From Arcanobacterium canis (GTDB taxonomy: Bacteria > Actinomycetota > Actinomycetes > Actinomycetales > Actinomycetaceae), in the NCBI RefSeq assembly GCF_029625435.1, contig NZ_CP121208.1, positions 496,001 through 560,000 on the forward strand: DNA of 64,000 nt, in the 5' to 3' direction. Shown one piece after another: positions 1-10,097 of this stretch. The position numbers and the translations under genes were made by a program. Below the pieces are notes generated by a model that was not told where the DNA came from, searched no databases, and saw only the letters and a program-made list of their open reading frames with translations. Each line of letters opens with the position of its first letter. The first letter of the stretch is position 1.

Positions 1-1051
1 TGAACGCGCGATCAGCCCTGACGAGCCTCGTGTAGTGGCAGTTGATGTTCCTAGTGGAGTCGGCGTTTCCAAAGGAACTGTGCCAGGCCCAGTCCTGCGT
101 GCCGATATCACTGTTGCGATGGGCGTGAGAAAACCTGCGCATGTAGTGCCACCGGCGTCGTCTTACTGCGGAACAATTGTTGATGTTCCTCTCGGAATCG
201 AACCGTATCTTCCTCGTCACCCTTACGTGTGCTCTCTATCCGACGCCGACGTTGCCGACCTGTGGATGATCCCAGGTAATCATGACCACAAGTACACTCG
301 CGGTGTGCTGGGGATGCTCACCGGATCTGATCGATACCCAGGGGCAGCCTTACTCGGAATTGCAGGGGCGCTTGCCGTGGGGCCGGGGATGGTTCGCTAC
401 GTTGGTTCTGTCAATGTCACGTCCCACTTCCCTGAAATCGTCACAGAAACCGGGCGTGTGCAGGCCTGGGTGATCGGCTCGGGGCTTGATACATTTGACG
501 ATGCACGTCAGATTCTTCGCAGTGCTCGGGCCGATTGCCTTCCGGTGGTGCTCGATGCAGGTGCCATTGCGCTCGCGGCTGAAGAAGACTTACCGGACGT
601 CACGATCTTGACCCCACATGCTGGAGAGTTGTCGTCACTGCTTGGACAACTTGGTGAGCCAATGAGCCGACGTGACGTTGAAACTCAGCCCATGGAAGCC
701 GCGCGTCTCGCGGCAGAAAAGACCGGTGCAATCGTCGTCGCCAAAGGATATGTCGATGTGATTGTGCCACCCACAGGCACGGCCTACGCTCAGGGCGGTG
801 CCCCGGGATGGCGTGCCGTTGCCGGAGCGGGAGACACGTACGCTGGCGTTGTGGGAGGTCTTCTTGCAGAACTCGCCTCGCCACGTCGTGAAAACGCGGC
901 TCTGGCTGCAGCAGCGGCATCGCACATTCATGCTCGTGCAGCGCTGCGCGCCTCACGTGCTGAGGGACGAATTGGACACCCCATCCGTGCTCATGAGATT
1001 GCCGACGCAATGAGTGACGTTATTGATGAGATTTTGAATGGAGAATCATGA
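1..1051 (+). CDS. nnrD: Bifunctional NAD(P)H-hydrate epimerase/dehydratase, 5' end cut off
   Basis: Repairs hydrated NADH and NADPH: the N-terminal domain interconverts the R and S epimers, and the C-terminal ribokinase-like domain dehydrates the S form using ADP (known for the family). The frame is open from base 2 to the left edge, so most of the epimerase domain lies outside; what remains begins just before AVDVPSGV, the end of that domain. The dehydratase half shows SDRYPGAALLGIAGAL, a glycine-rich VGPGMV, ILTPHAGE and the nucleotide-binding and catalytic loop GAGDTYAG (usual form GTGDVLAG, with the Asp kept). It overlaps alr by four bases (ATGA), so the two are probably translationally coupled. 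The pairing with alr and the tsa genes is common in bacteria. Confidence 0.93.
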   Translation, partial: ERAISPDEPRVVAVDVPSGVGVSKGTVPGPVLRADITVAMGVRKPAHVVPPASSYCGTIVDVPLGIEPYLPRHPYVCSLSDADVADLWMIPGNHDHKYTRGVLGMLTGSDRYPGAALLGIAGALAVGPGMVRYVGSVNVTSHFPEIVTETGRVQAWVIGSGLDTFDDARQILRSARADCLPVVLDAGAIALAAEEDLPDVTILTPHAGELSSLLGQLGEPMSRRDVETQPMEAARLAAEKTGAIVVAKGYVDVIVPPTGTAYAQGGAPGWRAVAGAGDTYAGVVGGLLAELASPRRENAALAAAAASHIHARAALRASRAEGRIGHPIRAHEIADAMSDVIDEILNGES

Positions 1052-2154
1052 GCTACCCTTCGCGCGCGTATATCTCGAAGAGCGCGTTCCTACACAACCT
1101 TGACGTCGCGCAGAGTTTTGGGCCGGCAATGGCGATTGTGAAAGCCAATGCATATGGGCACGGAATTGAATTGATTTCTCGCTGGGCTCTCGGGGCGGGA
1201 GTGGAATGGTTCGGTGCTGCACAACTTGAGGAGGCGATGCATCTGCGCCACCTCATCGGCCCAGCGCCCCGCGTCTTTACGTGGATTTATTCTCCTGGAG
1301 CGAACCTGCGCAGCGCAATCGAGAACAGAATCGATATCAGTGTCGGCAGTTCATGGGCACTGACGGAGCTTGTTGACGCAGCCCGCCAGGCAGGAATACC
1401 AGCCCGAGTACATATTGAAGTTGATACAGGAATGGCGCGCGGAGGTGTGTGCCCGCGCGAGGTTGACGCGATTGCGCGTCGGTTGCTTGCATACGAAGCA
1501 GAAGGTGTAATCGACATCGTCGGGCTGTGGAGTCACCTGGCAAATGCTGACAGTACTGATCCAAGGCCAACACTGTCGCAGATTGAAGCATTCGAAGCGG
1601 CGCGATCCGTTTTTTCACGTCACGGGCTTGTTCCACAGATGTGCCACTTGGCTGCTTCAGGTGGCGCACTGTGGTTCCCCCAATCACGCTACGACATGGC
1701 TCGCACGGGGATCATCCTCTATGGACTCTCACCGAATATTGAGCGAGCCAGTGCGTTTGACCTGGGACTTGAACCAGTGATGCGCCTCGAAGCGGATATT
1801 ATGGCTGTACGTGACGTTCCCGAGCACACGGGTATCTCCTACGGTCACACTGAAGTGACCACGCACCCAACTCACCTGGCAGTTGTCCCCTTGGGCTATG
1901 GGGATGGCATTCCTCGGTCGGCGTCGCGCAACGCCTACGTTTCAGTGAACGGTCAGCGGGCGAAAATCATGGGCACGGTGTGTATGGATCAGTTCATGGT
2001 TGACGCGCCGGGTGTAGAAGCAGGTCAAACTGCGGTGCTCTTTGGAGCCCCGCAGACACCAACCGCTGATGAGTGGGGGCGCGCTGCAGGCTCGATTGGA
2101 TATGAGATAGTCACCAGGATTGGGCCGCGGGTGGCACGTATCCCCGAGCTCTAA
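1048..2154 (+). CDS. alr: Alanine racemase
   Basis: Converts L-alanine to D-alanine for peptidoglycan, in the cytoplasm, using pyridoxal phosphate. The 368-residue length is normal for the family. The PLP lysine is K32 in VKANAYGHG, and the second catalytic residue is Y265 in GISYGHTE. GTVCMDQFMVD near residue 310 is the conserved substrate-site segment. The start ATG overlaps the stop of the upstream gene in ATGA, and no other start is needed. It is followed within 30 bases by tsaE, which may have its own promoter, since TAGAAT lies at 2157-2162 just after the alr stop. Assignment is secure. Confidence 0.96.
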   Translation: MSYPSRAYISKSAFLHNLDVAQSFGPAMAIVKANAYGHGIELISRWALGAGVEWFGAAQLEEAMHLRHLIGPAPRVFTWIYSPGANLRSAIENRIDISVGSSWALTELVDAARQAGIPARVHIEVDTGMARGGVCPREVDAIARRLLAYEAEGVIDIVGLWSHLANADSTDPRPTLSQIEAFEAARSVFSRHGLVPQMCHLAASGGALWFPQSRYDMARTGIILYGLSPNIERASAFDLGLEPVMRLEADIMAVRDVPEHTGISYGHTEVTTHPTHLAVVPLGYGDGIPRSASRNAYVSVNGQRAKIMGTVCMDQFMVDAPGVEAGQTAVLFGAPQTPTADEWGRAAGSIGYEIVTRIGPRVARIPEL

Positions 2155-2182
2155 CGTAGAATAAATGCGCGAAAGGAGAGAG

Positions 2183-2704
2183 ATGGTTTCTCTACTGGTT
2201 CCCCTCGCCGCCGATATTCAGGCGGTTGGATATGCAATTGGACAAGCAGCTCAGGCTGGCGATCTTGTGATGCTCAACGGGCCACTCGGCGCTGGCAAAA
2301 CGACGATGACACAGGGTATCGCGCGCGGTCTTGGAATTGACGGCGCAATTGCCAGCCCAACATTTGTCATCGCACAGATTCATCATGGTCGTATTGATTT
2401 AGTTCACGTTGATGCTTACCGGCTCAATTCAATTGAGGAGATCGACGCGCTCGATCTGGATACCTCGCTTGAAGAGTCCCTTACTGTCGTTGAGTGGGGT
2501 AGTGGCAAGGTTGAGATGTTGGCAGAGGATCGCCTCGAAATTCAGATTATGCGTCCTGAGGGGTCCGACGCAGGTGAAGAAGTTGAAGACTTGTACGAAG
2601 ATGCTCCTCGAACACTGACCTTCATCACTCATGGCATCCGCTCTGCACAACTTGCTGATGCGGTGCTTGCTGACAAGCGAGTTCAGGCCCTGGAACGCCG
2701 ATGA
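2183..2704 (+). CDS. tsaE: tRNA threonylcarbamoyladenosine ATPase TsaE
   Basis: Small ATPase that works with TsaB and TsaD to put the threonylcarbamoyl group on A37 of ANN-decoding tRNAs. The P-loop GPLGAGKT lies at residues 33-40, followed by a conserved ASPTF segment (GAIASPTFVIAQIH) and VVEWG near residue 105. I chose ATG 2183 because AAAGGAGAG at 2172-2180 sits directly before it; an in-frame ATG at 2165 lies upstream of that ribosome binding site and would leave it inside the gene. At 173 residues it is a little longer than many TsaE proteins, with an extra acidic stretch near residue 125. A TAGAAT hexamer at 2157-2162 is a plausible -10 box. It overlaps the next gene by four bases (ATGA). 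Confidence 0.93.
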   Translation: MVSLLVPLAADIQAVGYAIGQAAQAGDLVMLNGPLGAGKTTMTQGIARGLGIDGAIASPTFVIAQIHHGRIDLVHVDAYRLNSIEEIDALDLDTSLEESLTVVEWGSGKVEMLAEDRLEIQIMRPEGSDAGEEVEDLYEDAPRTLTFITHGIRSAQLADAVLADKRVQALERR

Positions 2705-3543
2705 GAATCGTGGCGTATGTGTTGGTGCTCCTGGGATTATTCCCAGGGGGAGGGCCGACCTTCGTCCTCGATGTTCCACCTGCTGCTGATATCGCGCGTT
2801 GGTTTGAAAACGACGGACTACGCGAATCTGAGCGTCAAGCACCGACTGTATTTGGGGTCGCCGCGGATAGTCCAACAATTATCACGGTGGGCTCTCCGAA
2901 GCGTTCTTTCCGCTTCTCTGGATCGGGTTCGAACGCACAAGTGGTGCAGACAAATAACTGGGTTGCGCCGGTGTCGAAGAACGGTGCAGTGGTTGGTGCA
3001 ATCGAAGCGAATTTCGATGATCGTCGTCCCAAGGCGATTACAGTCAGCGCAGATGTTCGTTTGGGCAGTGCTGCGGGAAGTCCGCAGACGCGTTTGGTGG
3101 CGGACTCGGAGCTCGACGCCTGGTTTGCTCTGGGCGATCAGGAGATTTCCCCGGCATCGAAGGCAGGTGCTGAACTCGTGCTCGGTGAGATCCCGCTCAA
3201 GGATTTTCTTGCTAATCGTGGTGCTCTTGCAGGAGAAAAAAGGCAGCACTCGACCTCAGGTATTCCAACCGACGAGTCCAAAGACGGCCATTCACTTCTT
3301 GCGATGATTACTGTGGGGTGGGCCGTCGGCCTCCTGGTGGTCTTTTCTCTGCTGTGGTTACGCTGGGATCTCAACCACCGTGAAAAGCTCGAAAAATTGC
3401 CGCAGGCAGTGCCGCCTCCCGAGCCTGAGACTGCTCACGATAAGCCGTCGTTCAAAGATGCAGCCCCGAAGGTAGCTGTCTATCAGCTGCCACGTACAAA
3501 TGAGAATTCGGAAAAGGAAAATAATGACAATTCTGACGATTGA
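2701..3543 (+). CDS. Unrecognised membrane-anchored protein inside the tsa cluster
   Basis: I do not recognise a family. The 280-residue product begins with a short hydrophobic stretch (residues 3-14) that could be a weak signal or anchor, then a mainly polar region of about 180 residues rich in Val, Ala and Ser. One clear membrane helix follows at about residues 198-220 (AMITVGWAVGLLVVFSLLWL), and a charged, proline-containing tail of 60 residues ends in many Asn, Glu and Asp. The likely topology is an outside N-terminal domain with a tail in the cytoplasm. It overlaps tsaE by four bases at its start and tsaB by twenty at its end, so it is firmly built into the operon. Codon use resembles the neighbours. 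A role linked to t6A is not shown by the sequence. Confidence 0.8.
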   Translation: MRIVAYVLVLLGLFPGGGPTFVLDVPPAADIARWFENDGLRESERQAPTVFGVAADSPTIITVGSPKRSFRFSGSGSNAQVVQTNNWVAPVSKNGAVVGAIEANFDDRRPKAITVSADVRLGSAAGSPQTRLVADSELDAWFALGDQEISPASKAGAELVLGEIPLKDFLANRGALAGEKRQHSTSGIPTDESKDGHSLLAMITVGWAVGLLVVFSLLWLRWDLNHREKLEKLPQAVPPPEPETAHDKPSFKDAAPKVAVYQLPRTNENSEKENNDNSDD

Positions 3544-4216
3544 TACCTCTGCCGGTATTTCTATCGGCCTGGTGGGAGAGAATTTCGACGTTCTTTGCGC
3601 AATTCATGAAACAGATTCACGTCACCATGCTGAGCATCTCGCTCCGTTTGTTGCCAAGGTGTTGGCAGAGGCCGGTGTCGATCGCCCAGACCTCATCGTC
3701 GCCGGTACCGGCCCAGCCGCATTCACCGGCTTGCGTGCTGGCTTGATGACGGCTCGTGCTCTGTCACGTGGATGGGGAGTCCCCCTTGAAGGGGTCTCGT
3801 CGCTGGAAGTTTTGGCACTTGCAGCTGCCGACGCCGGTGCCCAGGAAATTGTCAGCATCATTGACGCCCGCCGCAAGGAAGTCTACGCGTTGCGCGCGCG
3901 CCCTATGGGGGCGGACGACGTCGCCGTCATTACTCCGGCACGCGTCCTCAAGCCTGCCGTTCTCGCTCAAGAACTGGCACAGGAACCGGCAGTGCTTGCC
4001 TCTCCTTCACAGGAATTGTTCGAGTCTGAACTTGGCGAACGCATCATTGTTTTCGCAGATCCGGCAGTGATGGCACGTCTGGCCGCCTCGCGAAAGTCGC
4101 GTGTCGAAGCCGGTGAGGAACTGGATTTGGGGACAGAGCCACAGTATTTGCGCCGCCCTGACGTTCACGGTGGGGCACATGCCCAACCACAGGCTGAGGG
4201 TAACCCGTACCAGTGA
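3524..4216 (+). CDS. tsaB: tRNA threonylcarbamoyladenosine protein TsaB
   Basis: Inactive ASKHA-fold partner of TsaD in the t6A complex. It starts with the typical LTIDTSAGISIGLV strand and carries the HAEHLAP helix (SRHHAEHLAPFV) and the GTGPAAFTGLRAG loop near residues 67-80; the family is sometimes mistaken for a peptidase (YeaZ). I chose ATG 3524 because it begins right at the conserved first strand and is preceded by AAAAGGAAA at 3512-3520. This makes it overlap the upstream gene by twenty bases. The 230-residue length is normal. The stop overlaps the GTG of rimI in GTGA. Confidence 0.94.
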   Translation: MTILTIDTSAGISIGLVGENFDVLCAIHETDSRHHAEHLAPFVAKVLAEAGVDRPDLIVAGTGPAAFTGLRAGLMTARALSRGWGVPLEGVSSLEVLALAAADAGAQEIVSIIDARRKEVYALRARPMGADDVAVITPARVLKPAVLAQELAQEPAVLASPSQELFESELGERIIVFADPAVMARLAASRKSRVEAGEELDLGTEPQYLRRPDVHGGAHAQPQAEGNPYQ

Positions 4217-4692
4217 GTTTTCGCCCGGTTCGCGCTGGTGATGCTGCGCGTCTTGCACGGTTTGATCGCGCTATCTTCGGATCTGATGCGTGGCCATTGC
4301 CCGTGTGGCAACAAGCGGTCGAAGCGCCGGGCCAGCTCTACCTCCTTGCTGAGAGCGAACCTGAGCTCGGACAACCCGCAGGCGATGTCGTAGCGGTAGG
4401 CGGTGTGGGGTTCGGCCCCGATGCCGAAATCTTGACGATCGCTGTTGCTCCTCAGGCACGTGGTCAAGGTCTTGGACGACAGCTCCTCGAAAATCTCATC
4501 GATGCAGCGTGGTCTGATGGCAGTGAAGCAATCTTCCTCGAAGTGCGTTCGCGTGGAATGACGGCGCAACGACTCTATGAACGAGCTGGTTTCACGGTGG
4601 TGGGCCGGCGAAAGAACTATTACTCCGATGACGATGCCCTCATTATGAAACTTGAGGCGCCGGCGTCGGGAGACGACACAAAGAAGCAGTGA
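4213..4692 (+). CDS. rimI: Ribosomal protein S18 alanine N-acetyltransferase RimI
   Basis: GNAT-fold enzyme that acetylates the N-terminal alanine of ribosomal protein S18 (family knowledge). The 159-residue product shows the acetyl-CoA loop APQARGQGLGRQLL near residues 80-95 (Q/R-x-x-G-x-G/A) and the C-terminal LYERAGFTVVGRRKNYY segment typical of RimI. It starts with GTG overlapping the tsaB stop. The position between tsaB and tsaD is the standard actinobacterial order, which supports RimI over a generic acetyltransferase, although the substrate itself cannot be read from the sequence. Confidence 0.9.
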   Translation: MSFRPVRAGDAARLARFDRAIFGSDAWPLPVWQQAVEAPGQLYLLAESEPELGQPAGDVVAVGGVGFGPDAEILTIAVAPQARGQGLGRQLLENLIDAAWSDGSEAIFLEVRSRGMTAQRLYERAGFTVVGRRKNYYSDDDALIMKLEAPASGDDTKKQ

Positions 4693-4738
4693 AAGGTGAG
4701 CGTGCGTGGTGTGGGAAAAGAGCATGGCACGGGCGCGG

Positions 4739-4744
4739 TAGGAT
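4739..4744 (+). promoter_or_regulatory. -10 box (TAGGAT) for a leaderless tsaD transcript
   Basis: TAGGAT is followed by exactly six bases and then GTG at 4751, so transcription would begin at or next to the start codon. No clear -35 box is visible, which is common in this group. The ATG at 4745 directly touches the hexamer and could not be on such a transcript. Confidence 0.5.
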
Positions 4745-4750
4745 ATGAGT

Positions 4751-5794
4751 GTGGAAAAACTAGTTTTAGGAATTGAATCTTCCTGCGATGAAACCGGTGT
4801 TGCACTGGTTCGTGGTGGGGAACTTCTTGCGGATGTGACGGCCACGTCGATGGATGAATTTGCGCGTTTTGGTGGCATCATTCCGGAGATCGCTTCACGT
4901 GCGCACCTGCAGTCGTTTGTGCCGACACTCAACGCGGCACTCGAGAAGGCGGGTGTGGTTCTTGATGATGTCGATGCTATCGCTGTGACTGCTGGCCCAG
5001 GTCTGGTCGGCTCGCTCACGGTGGGCGTTTCGGCTGCGAAGGCTCTTGCGCTTTCGCTCGGGAAGCCGTTGTACGGTGTTAACCACATCATCGGGCACAT
5101 CGCCGTCGATCAACTGGTTCACGGTGCGTTTCCAGATAAGTTCGTCGGACTTGCCGTGTCAGGCGGTCACTCGCATCTGATGCTCGTCAATGACATTGCA
5201 ACCGATGTCAAGGAACTCGGTGGCACACTTGACGATGCTGCAGGTGAGGCGTTTGACAAGGTCGGCCGTCTGCTCGGCACACCGTATCCGGGCGGTCCGC
5301 ACGTCGATAAATTGGCTCAGGCGGGTGACCCGACAGCCATTCGTTTCCCACGGGGACTGTCAAAAGGTAAAGATAAGGTGAATCACCCTTATGACTACTC
5401 TTTCTCGGGTTTGAAGACTGCTGTCGCTCGACATATCGAGGGCACACTTGCGCGTGGAGAAGAACTTCAGCGCGAAAATATCTCGGCAGGTTTTCAAGAG
5501 GCTGTCGCCGATGTTCTCACGGCGAAGGCATTTCAGGCCTGCGAAGATTTCGGTTGCGACACGCTGGTCATTGGTGGGGGTTTCTCAGCAAACTCGCGCT
5601 TGCGATCGATGGCTCAGGAGCGCGCTGCTCAGCATGGAGTAACGGTACGAATTCCTCCCATTCGTTACTGTACTGATAACGGCGCCATGATCGCTGCACT
5701 CGGATACTCGTTAGCGATGGCTGGTGTGGAACCAAGCGATTTAGGCATCACCGTCGATACCGGATTGTCGCGAGACGTTATCGTCGTACGATGA
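4751..5794 (+). CDS. tsaD: tRNA N6-adenosine threonylcarbamoyltransferase TsaD
   Basis: Catalytic subunit that transfers the threonylcarbamoyl group to A37 of tRNA. It starts with the [13 protein letters not shown] strand; the metal-binding histidines are H112 and H116 in [12 protein letters not shown], and SGGHSHLM and the C-terminal [10 protein letters not shown] motifs are present. The 347-residue length is normal. I prefer GTG 4751 over ATG 4745 because TAGGAT at 4739-4744 would start RNA at 4751 and no good ribosome binding site precedes the ATG; the two choices differ by two residues. A gap of 58 bases separates it from rimI, so it can be a separate transcription unit. It ends one base before a strong hairpin. 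Confidence 0.94.
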   Translation: MEKLVLGIESSCDETGVALVRGGELLADVTATSMDEFARFGGIIPEIASRAHLQSFVPTLNAALEKAGVVLDDVDAIAVTAGPGLVGSLTVGVSAAKALALSLGKPLYGVNHIIGHIAVDQLVHGAFPDKFVGLAVSGGHSHLMLVNDIATDVKELGGTLDDAAGEAFDKVGRLLGTPYPGGPHVDKLAQAGDPTAIRFPRGLSKGKDKVNHPYDYSFSGLKTAVARHIEGTLARGEELQRENISAGFQEAVADVLTAKAFQACEDFGCDTLVIGGGFSANSRLRSMAQERAAQHGVTVRIPPIRYCTDNGAMIAALGYSLAMAGVEPSDLGITVDTGLSRDVIVVR

Positions 5795-5795
5795 G

Positions 5796-5834
5796 AGTAA
5801 TTGAGGGGCGTGCCAAGCACGCCCCTCAATTACT
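5796..5834. terminator. Perfect 17-bp hairpin shared by two convergent genes
   Basis: Left arm 5796-5812 and right arm 5818-5834 pair perfectly around the loop CCAAG. It fits between the tsaD stop (5792-5794) and the methyltransferase stop (5834-5836). Neither side has a long T tract, so it may end transcription weakly or simply protect both 3' ends. Confidence 0.75.
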
Positions 5835-7015
5835 TAGACTCGTTCGGCCACAATTGCCCGATGCTTACCCAACAGCGGGCAGAGAATGATCGTGGCAGAA
5901 CCGGGACGCTTCACGTCGAGTTTCAGCTTCTTTCGTAAGGTTTCAGGGACGACGTCAGTGCCCCGTTTTTTGATTTCGACGCGGCCAATATCTCGCTGAG
6001 TCAAGGCTTGGCGAATTGCTTTGATATCGAAGGGGAGTACATCGAGCACCCGAAAACGCGATAAGAATCCTGAGCTGACCTTGCCACCAGTCAGGTAAGC
6101 AATCGCATGGGACACCGGAGCCAACCCGAGGTGGTCAGCAAGCGAGGCTACCGATCCGGATCGAATAATCGCCGGATCGGGTTCGTATAGATATTCTCCG
6201 AGTTCTTGTGGCGGTGCCATCGGAGCCTCGTGGGTTGGGTCGCCGATGTGAGGATCCCATATCTGCACGCCATCTGAGAGGACGAGCGCTTCACGCCCGG
6301 GTTGCTCTGCCAATTCACCCAGCCAGATCACTGCTTCCACCAGTTCTCCGCCGTCGGAAATCCATGTCACTCGCGAATTTTGGGGGAGGTGTTGATAATT
6401 GATCCCTGGGGCGACTTTAATACCTGCAGCCCGAAACATCCGTGCGATCGAGATTGCTGTGCTCAGTGGTGGCATCCAATGGTCAGGACGGGTCAGCCGC
6501 TTTCCATTCGCCCGCCGTGCGGGATCGAGCCAGACAGCATTGGTGTTAAACGAGCAAAGATTAAGCGAGAAGGCGTCGGCACGATAGACTTTCGCGTTGG
6601 GGAACGGCGCGAGGTTAAAAGCTGCTGCCGCAGCGGCGTCGGGGGAAATATCAATGGCGATGACATCCATTCCCAGCCCAGAAAATGCGAGCGAGTCGCC
6701 GCCGATACCACAACCGACGTCTAAAACGCTCCTCATGCCGACGTCGCGGAAACGCTTGGCGTGGTGGGCCGATACCCGTAACCTGGTGGATTGCTCTAGC
6801 CCGTCGGGAGTGAACAGCATCGACTGGGCAAACGGCCCAAACTTTGCTGTGGCCGCAGCGCGCAAACGCGCTTGAGTCAGTGCTGCTGAGACAAGCTCAG
6901 GAGCGTACCCCTCGCTGCGTAGACGCTGAGTCAGGGAAAAAACATTGGCGGTATCGTAGTCGCCAATGGCTTCAAGGAGGGCGATGCCTTGTGGGGACAG
7001 GAGGGAAGAAATCAC
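5834..7015 (-). CDS. Class I SAM-dependent methyltransferase with THUMP-like C-terminal part
   Basis: A 393-residue protein with an N-terminal helical region, then the SAM-binding motif VLDVGCGIGGDS around residues 97-108 and a second acidic strand VIAIDIS. WLDPARR near residue 165 resembles the DPP-type motif 4. The C-terminal part, with SSGFLSRFRVLDVLPFD and VEIKKRGTDV, resembles the THUMP-like domain paired with such enzymes in actinobacteria, which suggests an RNA base as substrate; that is inference. The start is GTG at 7015: the frame stays open further upstream, but that stretch covers the groES promoter and CIRCE and is not protein-like. It is convergent with tsaD and divergent from groES. 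Confidence 0.85.
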   Translation of the reverse strand: MISSLLSPQGIALLEAIGDYDTANVFSLTQRLRSEGYAPELVSAALTQARLRAAATAKFGPFAQSMLFTPDGLEQSTRLRVSAHHAKRFRDVGMRSVLDVGCGIGGDSLAFSGLGMDVIAIDISPDAAAAAAFNLAPFPNAKVYRADAFSLNLCSFNTNAVWLDPARRANGKRLTRPDHWMPPLSTAISIARMFRAAGIKVAPGINYQHLPQNSRVTWISDGGELVEAVIWLGELAEQPGREALVLSDGVQIWDPHIGDPTHEAPMAPPQELGEYLYEPDPAIIRSGSVASLADHLGLAPVSHAIAYLTGGKVSSGFLSRFRVLDVLPFDIKAIRQALTQRDIGRVEIKKRGTDVVPETLRKKLKLDVKRPGSATIILCPLLGKHRAIVAERV

Positions 7016-7061
7016 ATTCTCTATCTTGCCATGCGTTCGTGCGTTCGCACCTGGCGATGAG

Positions 7062-7088
7062 TTGGCACTCGCATTGACCGAGTGCCAA
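7062..7088 (+). promoter_or_regulatory. CIRCE operator (HrcA binding site) before groES
   Basis: TTGGCACTC at 7062-7070, nine spacer bases, then GAGTGCCAA at 7080-7088: a perfect 9-9-9 inverted repeat matching the CIRCE layout (consensus arm TTAGCACTC, one base different). It overlaps the -35 box of the groES promoter, so HrcA would block RNA polymerase directly. hrcA itself is not in the window. Confidence 0.93.
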
Positions 7089-7102
7089 AATCGGCCTAAT
7101 CT
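7074..7102 (+). promoter_or_regulatory. groES promoter
   Basis: The -35 box TTGACC (7074-7079) and -10 box TAATCT (7097-7102) are separated by 17 bases. The -35 box lies inside the spacer of CIRCE. The predicted leader is about 75 bases long. Confidence 0.8.
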
Positions 7103-7184
7103 AGGAAGTGTTCTGGGAACGAGGTGACCCCCGCGACGGCGCTCCGTTCCACCAAAAATTTGACAAGTCAAAGGAGAAATCCGA

Positions 7185-7481
7185 ATGTCGGTTTCCATTA
7201 AGCCGCTTGACGATCGTATCGTCATCCGTCAGGTTTCTGCTGAGCAGACCACAGCCTCCGGCCTGGTTCTTCCCGATACTGCGAAGGAAAAGCCGCAGGA
7301 AGGCGAAGTACTGGCAGTTGGTCCGGGTCGTATTGATGACAATGGCAACCGTGTTGCTATGGACGTCAAGGTGGGCGACAAGGTCATTTACTCGAAGTTC
7401 GGTGGCACCGAGGTTAAGTACGGTGACGATGAGTTCATCATTCTCTCCCAGCGTGACGTTCTGGCAGTAGTCGAGCGCTGA
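7185..7481 (+). CDS. groES: Co-chaperonin GroES
   Basis: The 10-kDa heptameric lid for the GroEL folding chamber. The 98-residue product shows the whole family pattern: [12 protein letters not shown] at the start, a mobile loop [21 protein letters not shown], and [14 protein letters not shown]. An AAAGGAG ribosome binding site precedes ATG 7185. No groEL follows; the next gene is on the other strand, so GroES here forms its own unit under CIRCE control and groEL must be elsewhere. A terminator lies just downstream. Confidence 0.98.
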   Translation: MSVSIKPLDDRIVIRQVSAEQTTASGLVLPDTAKEKPQEGEVLAVGPGRIDDNGNRVAMDVKVGDKVIYSKFGGTEVKYGDDEFIILSQRDVLAVVER

Positions 7482-7494
7482 TCGCACTCTGTAT

Positions 7495-7540
7495 AAGAAG
7501 TGGAGGATCACCCAAGGTGGTCCTCCACTTCTTTCTTCTA
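7495..7540. terminator. Bidirectional terminator between groES and whiB
   Basis: A 13-bp stem: AAGAAGTGGAGGA at 7495-7507 pairs with 7521-7533, with further partial pairing of ACC and GGT in the loop. The plus strand continues with TTCTTC; the minus strand has AAGAAG before it and a TATAC stretch after it. It serves groES and probably also the convergent whiB gene. Confidence 0.82.
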
Positions 7541-7548
7541 TGCGTTTA

Positions 7549-7845
7549 TCAGGCAGTCGGCGCGTGGCGACGGCGGGCAAGAACCCGGTTACGCTCTTCT
7601 TCCGACATGCCACCCCAAACACCATATGGTTCATTGTGGGAGAGGGCATATTCGCGGCACTGTTCAATCACAGGGCAGGCCTGGCAAATACGCTTTGCGC
7701 GCTCGATGCGACGACGACGCGGGCCACCGCGTTCGCCTTCGGGGTGGAAGAAGAATTCCGGATCCATCGAGTTGCAAGCGCCGAGAAGCTGCCAGTCCCA
7801 AAAATCCACGAGGGCACCGTCAACATCTTTGATGCGAGCTACCAA
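7549..7845 (-). CDS. whiB3: WhiB-family iron-sulfur regulator, WhiB3/WhiD-like
   Basis: A 98-residue redox-sensing transcription factor of the WhiB family. Four cysteines that would bind a [4Fe-4S] cluster are at C24, C54, C57 and C63 (C-x29-C-x2-C-x5-C), followed by the G-V-W-G-G turn at 75-79 and a basic C-terminal tail EERNRVLARRR for DNA binding. FFHPEGERG and EPYGVWGG are close to WhiB3/WhiD of mycobacteria and streptomycetes, and the place between groES and guaB matches mycobacterial WhiB3. The start is a TTG at 7845 with AAAGGA nine bases upstream. The exact subfamily is inferred from wording and neighbours. Confidence 0.9.
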   Translation of the reverse strand: MVARIKDVDGALVDFWDWQLLGACNSMDPEFFFHPEGERGGPRRRRIERAKRICQACPVIEQCREYALSHNEPYGVWGGMSEEERNRVLARRRHAPTA

Positions 7846-9949
<2,104 letters not shown>

Positions 9950-10085
9950 TTTTCTGCCCCTTTTTCTTCCCACTGCGGGGATCGCTTGTTTTCCTTCGGC
10001 GGAACTGTGTTGTCCTCATTCAATCCTAGAAACAGCCTACGACACTTTTTCGTGAACACTTTGGATGCCACATCAAGGAAGGCGC

Positions 10086-10091
10086 TAGGCT
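10086..10091 (+). promoter_or_regulatory. -10 box (TAGGCT) for a leaderless guaB3 transcript
   Basis: TAGGCT is followed by exactly six bases and GTG 10098, the same geometry and the same hexamer as at guaA. No ribosome binding site is visible before GTG. Confidence 0.55.
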
Positions 10092-10097
10092 TGGTAT

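Noticed and set aside
4165-5100. Long minus-strand frame opposite rimI and tsaD
   Set aside because: Both genes on the plus strand are certain and the antisense translation is Ser/Arg-rich, the usual shadow of GC-biased codons.
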